From Microbispora corallina (GTDB lineage Bacteria; Actinomycetota; Actinomycetes; Streptosporangiales; Streptosporangiaceae), in NCBI RefSeq assembly GCF_016863035.1, contig NZ_BOOC01000014.1, positions 1-64,000 of the forward strand: DNA of 64,000 bases, in the 5' to 3' direction. The notes beneath the pieces are model-generated. The model did no database searches and was not told the origin of the DNA. It was given only the letters and a program-made list of their open reading frames with translations. Each line of letters starts with the position of its first letter. Position 1 is the stretch's first letter. The translations under genes were made by a program, and so were the position numbers. Shown one piece after another: positions 38,564-45,398 of the stretch.

Positions 38564-39766
38564 TCAGCGCAGCCGTACGGGAAGGGAGAACAGGCCGCGC
38601 ATGATGGCGCTCGGCCACCATGGGAGCCCGGCGGCGTCCGACGCGAGCGCCAGGTCCGGGTAGCGCCGCAGCACGGTCCCGATGGCGACCTCGGCCTCGA
38701 TCTTCGCCAGCGCGGCCCCGATGCAGTAGTGCGGGCCGCGTCCGAAGGCCAGGTGCGGCTCGCCGACGCGGCCCGGGGAGAACGCGTCGGGGTCGGAGAA
38801 GGCCGCCGGGTCGCGGTTGGCGGACAGCAGCGACACGAGGACGGGCTCCCCGGGCGCCATCTCCTGGCCGCCGATCACGACCGGCGCGGTGGGGAAGCGC
38901 CACGTCGCGTTGCGCACCGGGCCGTCGTACCGCAGCATCTCGTCGATCGCGTCGGGCAGCAGGGCCGGGTCGGCGCGCAGGGCCGCGGCCTGGCCCGGGT
39001 GCCGCAGCAGCGCGAGCAGGCCGTTGCCGATCAGTGCGACGGTCGTCTCGTGCCCGGCCGTGAGCAGGAGGAACGCGGTCGAGATCAGCTCGTCGCCGTC
39101 GATCTCACCCCCGTTGGACCGGCGGACGAGGTCGGTCAGCAGGTCGTCGCCCGGCCGTGTGCGCTTGAGCGCGACGAGGTCGGCGAGGAACCGCTCCAGG
39201 GCGTCCGTCGCCTCAGTGACCTTGTCGATGTCCGAGACGGCCGCCGAGTCGATGACCGAGGCGTGGCGGTGGAACTCCTCCCGGTCCTCCTCGGGGACTC
39301 CCAGGAGGTCGCAGATGATCGTGATGGGAAGCGGGTAGGCGAGGGCCGCGATCAGGTCGGCCTCCGGCCCCTCGAGCCGGTCGAGCAGCTCGTCGGTCAC
39401 CTCCTGGGCCCGCGCCCGCAGCCCCCGCATCCGCCGTGGCGTGAAGGCCGCGCTCGCCAGCCTGCGGAGGCGGGCGTGCTCGGCCCCGTCGGCGTTCAGC
39501 ATGTGGCTGGCCATCGTCGGGCGATGGTCGAGCGGCAGGCCGAGCCGGGCGGCACGCCACTCGGGGGATCCGGCGGCCGGGTCCTTCGACAGGGCGGGGT
39601 GCGTGAGCGCGGCGACGGCGTCCTCGTACCGGGTGACCAGCCAGGCCGAGCAGCCCGGCAGGGGCAGGCGGACGACGGGGGCGTTGCGCCGCAGCCAGTC
39701 GTACGCCGGGTAGGGGTCGGCGTCGAAGGAGGGACCGGACAACGGGGGGCAGGAGTCGGTGGACAC
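38564..39766 (-). CDS. Cytochrome P450
   Basis: The 400-residue soluble P450 has the I-helix oxygen-binding motif TAGHETT, the ExxR motif (EMLR), and the heme loop [14 protein letters not shown]. It resembles bacterial CYP105/107-type monooxygenases that hydroxylate small molecules with help of ferredoxin, but no ferredoxin gene is adjacent. GTG start with weak upstream signal. It is divergent from the UdgB gene. Confidence 0.93.
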   Translation of the reverse strand: MSTDSCPPLSGPSFDADPYPAYDWLRRNAPVVRLPLPGCSAWLVTRYEDAVAALTHPALSKDPAAGSPEWRAARLGLPLDHRPTMASHMLNADGAEHARLRRLASAAFTPRRMRGLRARAQEVTDELLDRLEGPEADLIAALAYPLPITIICDLLGVPEEDREEFHRHASVIDSAAVSDIDKVTEATDALERFLADLVALKRTRPGDDLLTDLVRRSNGGEIDGDELISTAFLLLTAGHETTVALIGNGLLALLRHPGQAAALRADPALLPDAIDEMLRYDGPVRNATWRFPTAPVVIGGQEMAPGEPVLVSLLSANRDPAAFSDPDAFSPGRVGEPHLAFGRGPHYCIGAALAKIEAEVAIGTVLRRYPDLALASDAAGLPWWPSAIMRGLFSLPVRLR

Positions 39767-39906
39767 GGGCCGTACGTACCCACCCCCGGGCCGCCGGAAA
39801 GATCTCCCTTCCGGACGGCCGGGGGGCCTGGACCGGGCGCAGGGTGCCCGTGCCCGGGATGCACGTCACGGCGCGGGCACGGCGACGGAGCTGGCACGAT
39901 CGAGTC

Positions 39907-40713
39907 ATGAGTTCCGTTCCTCCCGGCTCGGGCTGGCCCGAGGACCCGGCCGACCCCGGCACCCCGGTCGCCCACGACGCGCAGGAGGTCGCCAAGCTCG
40001 CGGCCGAAAGCCGTACGCCGGCCGAGCTCGCGGCACGGCAGTCGGTGTGCCGGGCCTGCCCGCGCCTGGTCGAGTGGCGGGAGGACGTGGCCGACGTCAA
40101 GCGCAGGGCCTTCGCCGCCGAGACCTACTGGGGCCGTCCGATCGCGGGCTGGGGCGACGAGAACCCGCGCACCCTCATCGTCGGGCTCGCCCCGGCCGCC
40201 CACGGCGGGAACCGCACCGGCCGGATCTTCACCGGCGACCGCAGCGGCGACTGGTTGTTCGCCTCCCTCCACCGGACCGGGCTCGCGGCCCAGGAGACGA
40301 GCGTCCACGCCGGGGACGGGCAGCGGCTCATCGGTGCCCGGATGATGGCCGCCGTCCGGTGCGCGCCGCCCGCCAACAAGCCCACGCCGGAGGAGCGGGA
40401 CACCTGCTTCCCCTGGCTCGCCCGCGAACTCGCCCTGGTCGCCCACTCGGCCCGCGTCGTCGTGGCCCTGGGCGGCTTCGCCTGGCAGGCGGTGTGGCCG
40501 GCGCTGCGGGAGGCGGGCTACGTCCTGCCGCCCCGCCGGCCGCCCTTCGGCCACGGCGTCGAGGTTCCCCTCTCGTACGGCACGGCACGGGTCACCCTGC
40601 TCGGCTGCTACCACCCGAGCCAGCAGAACACGTTCACCGGGCGCGTCACGGCCGAGATGCTCGACGCCGTGTTCGCCAGGGCCGTCCAGCTCGCCGGTGA
40701 GGACGCGTCCTAG
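39907..40713 (+). CDS. udgB: Type-5 uracil-DNA glycosylase
   Basis: The 268-residue protein has the iron-sulfur Cys residues in [21 protein letters not shown] and DTCFPW, motif [18 protein letters not shown] and the C-terminal [12 protein letters not shown]. This combination marks the UdgB family, which removes uracil and hypoxanthine from double-stranded DNA. Motif A lacks the Asp of family 4, as expected for family 5. Confidence 0.9.
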   Translation: MSSVPPGSGWPEDPADPGTPVAHDAQEVAKLAAESRTPAELAARQSVCRACPRLVEWREDVADVKRRAFAAETYWGRPIAGWGDENPRTLIVGLAPAAHGGNRTGRIFTGDRSGDWLFASLHRTGLAAQETSVHAGDGQRLIGARMMAAVRCAPPANKPTPEERDTCFPWLARELALVAHSARVVVALGGFAWQAVWPALREAGYVLPPRRPPFGHGVEVPLSYGTARVTLLGCYHPSQQNTFTGRVTAEMLDAVFARAVQLAGEDAS

Positions 40714-40750
40714 CGGGTCAGGGACGCCGCCGCACAGCCGGCGCGGGGAG

Positions 40751-40786
40751 CTTGTGAAAGCTTTCACGAGTGTGAAGTGCGTCACG
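40751..40786. promoter_or_regulatory. Two Rex-like operators upstream of ndh
   Basis: The first site (CTTGTGAAAGCTTTCACGAG) departs from TTGTGAA-N4-TTCACAA at one base; the second (TGTGAAGTGCGTCACG) is a weaker match directly after it. They are about 160-190 bp before the ndh start and may act with the third site through DNA looping or serve another promoter. Confidence 0.6.
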
Positions 40787-40902
40787 AAGGAAAATCGAGC
40801 GAAGTTTCCGGCGCGAAGACCAGGCAAAACCGGCTAAAGGAGAAATTTCCACGAAGTTGCCCCCGAGGGCGATTGGCCCGGATGCCGTCTCGTGACGTAG
40901 GC

Positions 40903-40920
40903 TTGTGAATGCTTTCACAA
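40903..40920. promoter_or_regulatory. Perfect Rex operator upstream of ndh
   Basis: TTGTGAATGCTTTCACAA is a perfect match to the Rex operator of Streptomyces (TTGTGAA-N4-TTCACAA). It lies 22 bp before the ndh start codon, where a bound repressor would block the promoter or early transcription. Rex senses the NADH/NAD ratio, and NADH dehydrogenase genes are known Rex targets. Confidence 0.8.
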
Positions 40921-40942
40921 GCGTCGAGTGAAGGGCATCGTA

Positions 40943-42271
40943 GTGAACCGCAAGTCGAAGCACATCGTCATCGTCGGCGGTGGATACGTGGGCCTGTACA
41001 CCGGCCTGCGGCTCCAGCGCACGCTCCGGAGGGAGCTCCGTGACGGGAGCGTGCGGATCACGCTCATCGACCCGCAGTCGTACATGACCTACCAGCCGTT
41101 CCTCCCCGAGGCGGCCGCCGGCAACATCTCCCCGCGCCACGTCGTGGCTCCGCTGCGGCGGGTGCTGCCCAAGGTCCGCATCCTCAACGGCAGGGTCGCG
41201 AAGGTGCACCACGAGGCCAGGACCCTGACGTTCGAGCCGGCCGTCGGCCACTCCCGCGAGATCGAGTACGACGTCATCGTGATGGCGGCGGGATCGATCT
41301 CCCGGACGCTGCCGATCCCGGGCCTCGAGGACGCCGCCATCGGCTTCAAGACGGTCGGCGAGGCCATCGCGCTGCGCAACCGGGTCCTCGCCCTCCTCGA
41401 CCGCGCCGAGTCGGCCGACGACGAGGAGATCCGCCGCAGGGCGCTCACCTTCGTCGTGGTCGGCGGCGGCTTCGCCGGCATCGAGGCGCTGGCCGAGCTC
41501 GAGGACATGACCGAGGACGCGATCAAGTACTACCCGAGCATCGAGAGCAAGGACCTGCGCTGGGTCCTCATCGAGGCCAGCAACCGCATCCTCCCCGAGG
41601 TCGGCCCCGAGATGGGCGAATGGACGGCCGAGCAGCTGCGCGAGCGGGGCATCGAGGTCAAGATGGAGACCTTCCTGCAGTCCTGCGAGGGCGGGCAGGT
41701 CGTGACCTCCGACGGCGACCGGTTCGAGGCGGCCACGATCGTCTGGACCGCCGGCGTCAAGCCGAGCCCGGTCGTGAACTCGACCGACCTGCCGCTCGAC
41801 GAGCGTGGCCGGATCAAGACGACGACCCGGCTGACCGTCGCCGGGACCAAGGGCGCGTTCGCCGCCGGCGACATCGCCGGGGTGCCCGACGTGACCAACC
41901 CGGGCCAGTACTGCGCGCCCAACGCCCAGCACGCCGTACGGCAGGCCAAGGTGCTGGCCGACAACATCACCGCGTACCTGCGGGGCGAGAAGCTACAGGA
42001 CTACCGGCACAAGTACGCCGGATCGGTCGCCGGGCTCGGCCTCTACCGCGGCGTCGCGAACGTCTACGGGGTCAAGCTCCGCGGGTTCCCGGCGTGGTTC
42101 ATGCACAGGACGTATCATCTGTCGCGGGTGCCCACGGTCAACCGCAAGGTCCGGGTGGTGGCCGACTGGACGCTGTCGCTGTTCTTCAAGCGGGAGACGA
42201 TCTCGCTGGGCGAGATCGAGAACCCGCGCGACGAGTTCCGGGCCGCCGCGGAGAGCGGTCGCAAGCGCTAG
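40943..42271 (+). CDS. ndh: Type II NADH dehydrogenase (NDH-2)
   Basis: The 442-residue protein has two nucleotide-binding folds: IVIVGGGYVGLYTGLRL for FAD and FVVVGGGFAGIEALAELED for NADH, plus AAGDIAGVPD and a C-terminal membrane-binding part. It oxidises NADH and reduces quinone without proton pumping. The GTG at 40943 is chosen because AAGGG is well spaced; a GTG 15 bases earlier has none. Three Rex-like sites upstream indicate redox control. Confidence 0.9.
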   Translation: MNRKSKHIVIVGGGYVGLYTGLRLQRTLRRELRDGSVRITLIDPQSYMTYQPFLPEAAAGNISPRHVVAPLRRVLPKVRILNGRVAKVHHEARTLTFEPAVGHSREIEYDVIVMAAGSISRTLPIPGLEDAAIGFKTVGEAIALRNRVLALLDRAESADDEEIRRRALTFVVVGGGFAGIEALAELEDMTEDAIKYYPSIESKDLRWVLIEASNRILPEVGPEMGEWTAEQLRERGIEVKMETFLQSCEGGQVVTSDGDRFEAATIVWTAGVKPSPVVNSTDLPLDERGRIKTTTRLTVAGTKGAFAAGDIAGVPDVTNPGQYCAPNAQHAVRQAKVLADNITAYLRGEKLQDYRHKYAGSVAGLGLYRGVANVYGVKLRGFPAWFMHRTYHLSRVPTVNRKVRVVADWTLSLFFKRETISLGEIENPRDEFRAAAESGRKR

Positions 42272-42393
42272 TCGTGACCGTGCGGCAGGCGTCCCGCCCT
42301 GGGGCGTCCGCCGTGCGGGCGCCCACAGCGCGATGCCGGCTCCCCTTCCGTCGGCGGTGCGGTCCTGTGCGACTGCGACGGAGGGGGACGACA

Positions 42394-42927
42394 TTGGGGC
42401 TCTACGCGGTGACGGTGGTCGGCCGGGACCGCCCCGGCGTGGTGGCCGAGGTGACCAGGGCGCTGGCGGACCGCGGCGCCATCGGTGACTCGTCGATGAT
42501 GCTGCTCAGCGGCTACCTGGCCATGACGCTCGTGATCTCCGCCGGGCTCGCCGCCGACCGTCTGGGGGAGGGGCTGGCGCGTCGCTTCCCCGGCCTCGCC
42601 ATCGCCGTCGCCGACCTCGTGCGCGCCTCCTCCGCCCTGCCTCGGGCCCCGGAGGAGGCGCCGTCCTCCGCGGAGCGCCTGCCGTACGTCCTCACCCTGC
42701 ACGGCCCCTCCCGCGGCGACGTCCTGCCCGTGGTGACCGGGCTCCTCTCCGAGGCCGGCTGCGCGATCACATCGATGACCAGCCGGACGAGCGGGGGCCT
42801 GCTGGCCGTCGTGGCCGACGTCGACCTGCCCGGCCACGCCGACGTCGCCTCGCTCATGCGCCGCACGGCGGACGCCCTCGACGACTGGCGGATCGCCTTC
42901 CGCCCCTCTGAGCCGGCGGTCCTGTGA
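42394..42927 (+). CDS. Double ACT-domain protein (GcvR-like)
   Basis: The 177-residue protein is two ACT domains in a row: LYAVTVVGRDRPGVVAEVTRAL and YVLTLHGPSRGDVLPVVTGLL. Proteins of this shape, such as GcvR, bind amino acids and act as regulators. It starts at TTG, six bases behind GGAGGGGG. Its stop overlaps the start of a deformylase-like gene, so the two are co-translated; the joint role is not known. Confidence 0.8.
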   Translation: MGLYAVTVVGRDRPGVVAEVTRALADRGAIGDSSMMLLSGYLAMTLVISAGLAADRLGEGLARRFPGLAIAVADLVRASSALPRAPEEAPSSAERLPYVLTLHGPSRGDVLPVVTGLLSEAGCAITSMTSRTSGGLLAVVADVDLPGHADVASLMRRTADALDDWRIAFRPSEPAVL

Positions 42928-43457
42928 TGGCGGGCGACGGCCGTACCGGCCCGCTGGGGGTGGTCACCGCGCCGCACCCCGCGCTGGTGCGCTCCGCCAC
43001 CCCCGTCGACCCCCTGGACGACGCGGTCACCGCGGTCGCCGCATGCCTGCTGGCCACCATGCGCGGGCTATCGGGATGCCACGGTCTCGCCGCGCCGCAG
43101 CTCGGACTGGGCTGGCGGCTCATGTGCCTGGACGTTTCCGGGAATCCTTCCAGCAGGTCGTGCGCCGGAGAAGTGGTCATCGCCAACCCCGAGGTCGTGG
43201 AGGCGGCCCGTTGGGAGGCGGCACGGGAGGGCTGCCTGTCGGTGCCCGGCCTGGTGGCGGAGGTACCCCGCGCGACCCGGGTCACGCTGCGAGGAGTACG
43301 GCCCGGTACGGGGGAGCCGCTCACCGTCCACGCCGACGCCTTCGAAGCCCGCTGCGTCCAGCATCTGATCGACCATCTCGACGGCCTTCTGTTCCTCGAC
43401 CGCGTCGCCGGCGCCCGTGCCGTTCACCCTGCCAGAAAGGGGGGACAAGCCGCTTAA
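42924..43457 (+). CDS. Peptide deformylase-like protein without the catalytic Glu
   Basis: The 177-residue protein aligns with peptide deformylase: motif 1 GCHGLAAPQLG, motif 2 EGCLSVPG with the metal-binding Cys, and motif 3, which reads QHLIDHLDG instead of QHExDHLxG. The two His ligands are kept but the catalytic Glu (residue 148 here) is Leu. A true deformylase with this change would be inactive, so it may bind formyl-peptides or metal without cleavage. Start is GTG at 42924 or ATG at 42927, both in the overlap with the ACT gene. A working deformylase must be encoded elsewhere. Confidence 0.82.
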   Translation: MMAGDGRTGPLGVVTAPHPALVRSATPVDPLDDAVTAVAACLLATMRGLSGCHGLAAPQLGLGWRLMCLDVSGNPSSRSCAGEVVIANPEVVEAARWEAAREGCLSVPGLVAEVPRATRVTLRGVRPGTGEPLTVHADAFEARCVQHLIDHLDGLLFLDRVAGARAVHPARKGGQAA

Positions 43458-43469
43458 GACGTAACTTGC

Positions 43470-43498
43470 TTACACCTGAGTGATCCTTGACATATGAT
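43470..43498 (+). promoter_or_regulatory. Promoter of the UAA-anticodon tRNA
   Basis: TTACAC and TATGAT are separated by 17 bp, and the first base of the tRNA lies seven bases after the -10 box. This is the usual arrangement for a housekeeping-sigma tRNA promoter and supports transcription of the tRNA by itself. Confidence 0.6.
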
Positions 43499-43504
43499 CG
43501 CGGC

Positions 43505-43577
43505 GCCCCCGTAGCCCAATGGCAGAGGCAAGCCCCTTAAAAGGGCTGTGATGCGGGTTCGAGTCCCGCCGGGGGCA
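43505..43577 (+). tRNA. Unusual tRNA with anticodon TAA (UUA-reading), short variable loop
   Basis: The 73-nt sequence folds into a full cloverleaf: acceptor GCCCCCG/CGGGGGC, anticodon stem AGCCC/GGGCT with loop CTTAAAA (anticodon TAA), T-arm GCGGG-TTCGAGT-CCCGC, discriminator A, no encoded CCA. The D-arm (GCC-CAATGGCAGA-GGC) has the three-pair stem and the 20a/20b insertion of tRNA-Leu, yet the variable region is only five bases (GTGAT), not the long arm of normal tRNA-Leu. Charging specificity is thus unclear: leucine by anticodon and A73, or another amino acid. It has its own promoter. Confidence 0.85.
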
Positions 43578-43645
43578 CTGACTCTGTTCTTGTCGAATCG
43601 GCCCGTGACCAGGCACTCCCATCGGGCTCACCTGGTGGCGTTCAT

Positions 43646-43679
43646 GGGGTTATATCTTTATAACCCCTTGGGGGTTATA
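43646..43679. promoter_or_regulatory. Palindromic operator of the RHH-ClpN gene
   Basis: GGGGTTATA and TATAACCCC form a perfect 9-bp inverted repeat with four bases between (43646-43667), and a third copy of the half-site GGGGTTATA follows at 43671-43679. The AT-rich cores could also be the -10 region. It ends nine bases before the start codon of a ribbon-helix-helix protein, which probably binds it. Confidence 0.75.
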
Positions 43680-43687
43680 AAGGCCTC

Positions 43688-44443
43688 ATGCCGAAAATCA
43701 ACGTGTACCTGCCCGACGAGCTGGCCGAGGCCGTGAAGGACGCCGGTCTGCCCGTCTCCGCCATCTGCCAGCGGGCGTTGGAGCAGGCCGTACGCCGGGT
43801 CACGGCCATCAGGGAGACGGTGGTGGGGGGTATGGACGTCGACGTCTCGTCCGGGCGGCTCGCCCACTTCACCGCGCGGTCCCGGACGGCCCTTCGCCTG
43901 GCCGTCGAACACGCCCGGGCGCGGGACGCGGCGGCCGTCGGCACCGAGCACCTGCTGGCGGGGATCCTGGCCGAGGGCCAGAACCTGGCCCTGCAGGTTC
44001 TGCGGGCCATCGACATCGACCCCACCCAGCTGGAGCACGACCTGGGCGGCCCCGCGTCCTCCTCCGGGAGCGGGCAGCCGATCCAGTTCGACAGGCACGC
44101 CGCGAACGCGCTCGAGCTGGCGGTCACCGAGGCCCAGGCGTTCGGCCACAACTACATCGGCTGTGAGCACCTGCTGCTCGGCCTGGCCTCCGAGCCGGAG
44201 GGGGCGGCCGGGCACCTGCTGCGCTCCCGGGGCGCGGAGCCGAAACTGACCCGCCGGGCGGTCGCGGCCGCGCTCGCCGGCTACGTCCACATGAAGGCGC
44301 AGGGCCAGGCCCAGGCCCAGGATCCGGCCGCGCTGGTGGCGGCTGTCGTCCGCAAGGAGGTCCGGCCGCTCGTGGAGCGCATCGAACGGCTGGAGCACCA
44401 GCTGGGGGTGGCATCGGAGGCCGAAGGCGGGCCCACGCCGTGA
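43688..44443 (+). CDS. Ribbon-helix-helix protein fused to two Clp-N repeats
   Basis: The first 40 residues (KINVYLPDELAEAVKDAGLP, then SAICQRALEQAVRRV) are a ribbon-helix-helix DNA-binding segment. Two Clp N-terminal repeats follow: FTARSRTALRLAVEHARARD with GTEHLLAGIL (about residues 57-115), and FDRHAANALELAVTEAQAFG with IGCEHLLLGLA (about 137-195). A Gln/Ala linker and short coiled coil end the 251-residue protein. There is no ATPase. Clp-N repeats bind adaptors or damaged proteins, so this may be a regulator that responds to proteostasis, or a Clp adaptor that also binds DNA. It overlaps the next gene by four bases. Confidence 0.82.
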   Translation: MPKINVYLPDELAEAVKDAGLPVSAICQRALEQAVRRVTAIRETVVGGMDVDVSSGRLAHFTARSRTALRLAVEHARARDAAAVGTEHLLAGILAEGQNLALQVLRAIDIDPTQLEHDLGGPASSSGSGQPIQFDRHAANALELAVTEAQAFGHNYIGCEHLLLGLASEPEGAAGHLLRSRGAEPKLTRRAVAAALAGYVHMKAQGQAQAQDPAALVAAVVRKEVRPLVERIERLEHQLGVASEAEGGPTP

Positions 44444-45396
44444 GGCGCGTGCTGCTGCTGGCGACCGGCGACGTGATGGCGTACCCGAGCGGACCCGGCT
44501 GCACGGGCCTCGCGACGGGCGCCGACCTGCTGGCCGCGCTCCCGCGGAGGCCGGACGCGGACGTGGTCGTCGAGGACGTACCGGCCGAGCCGTCCTGGGA
44601 CACCTCGCCCTCGACCATGCTCCGGCTGGCCCGCAGCGCCCGCTCGGCCCTCCTCGACGAGGGGTTCGACGGCGTCGTCGTCACGCACGGCCTGGACACC
44701 CTTGAGGAGACGGCGTTCCTGGCCGACCTGCTCGCCGGGCCAGCCGCCCACCTGGGCGGTCTCGTGTTCACGGGGGCCCTGCGCCCGCTCGACGGCCCGG
44801 GCGCCCTCGCCGACGCCCTCGCCGCGGCCGCGGACCCCGCCCTGCGCGGCGTGGGCGCCGTCGCCTGCCTGGACGGCGTCCTGCACGCGGCCCGCTGGGT
44901 GACGCTGGCCGACGCCGCCGGGGACGGGCCGGCGTTCTCCTCGGCGCCCTTCCCCGAGCTGGGCCGGGTGGCGGACGGCCGGGTGACGACGGCCGCCGCC
45001 CCGCCTCCGCGCCCGCCCGACCCACGGGGCGACCCGGAGTCCCAGGTCGCGCTGATCAAGACGTACCCGGAGATGGAGCCCGGGCTCCTGTCCGCCGTCG
45101 TCGACGCCGGGGCCCGCGGGATCGTCCTGGAGGGCACCGGCATGGGCAACGTCCCCGTCGGGCTGCTGTCCACGATCGCGGAGCTGACCGAGTGGGACAT
45201 CCCGGTGGTCGTGGCGTCCCGGGCGCGGACCGGTCCTGCGGGGCTCGGCGACCTCCCGTACGGGCACGGCATGGCCGCGAAGGTCGGCGCGGTCGGGGCG
45301 CGCGGGCTGGCGCCGGTGAAGGCTCGGGGCGCCCTGATGGCGGCGCTGGGCGGCGGCGGACGCGAGGCGGTCCGCGACTACTTCGCCCGCCTTTGA
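44440..45396 (+). CDS. Asparaginase-like protein lacking both catalytic threonines
   Basis: The 318-residue protein has the fold signatures of type I/II L-asparaginase, but motif 1 reads LLATGDVMAY where enzymes have TGGTIA, and motif 2 reads VTHGLDTLEETA where enzymes have HGTDTxEE. Both nucleophile Thr positions are thus replaced (Val12 and Leu85); Asp86 remains. It is likely inactive or uses another chemistry, perhaps sensing amino acids. It is co-translated with the RHH-ClpN gene and convergent with the histidine kinase, their stop codons almost touching. Confidence 0.8.
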   Translation: MRRVLLLATGDVMAYPSGPGCTGLATGADLLAALPRRPDADVVVEDVPAEPSWDTSPSTMLRLARSARSALLDEGFDGVVVTHGLDTLEETAFLADLLAGPAAHLGGLVFTGALRPLDGPGALADALAAAADPALRGVGAVACLDGVLHAARWVTLADAAGDGPAFSSAPFPELGRVADGRVTTAAAPPPRPPDPRGDPESQVALIKTYPEMEPGLLSAVVDAGARGIVLEGTGMGNVPVGLLSTIAELTEWDIPVVVASRARTGPAGLGDLPYGHGMAAKVGAVGARGLAPVKARGALMAALGGGGREAVRDYFARL

Positions 45397-45398
45397 CC

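Noticed and set aside
40753..40919. Sites upstream of ndh first read as CRP boxes
   Set aside because: They fit TGTGA-N6-TCACA, but the flanking TT/AA and inner AA/TT bases match the more specific Rex operator, and NADH dehydrogenase is a known Rex target.
43505..43577. tRNA locus considered as an integration site of a mobile element
   Set aside because: No integrase, direct repeat of the tRNA 3' end or phage gene is visible nearby.
42924..45396. Toxin-antitoxin system suggested by the RHH segment
   Set aside because: RHH antitoxins pair with small toxins; here the RHH is fused to Clp-N repeats and the coupled gene is a 318-residue asparaginase-like protein, so the label is not supported.
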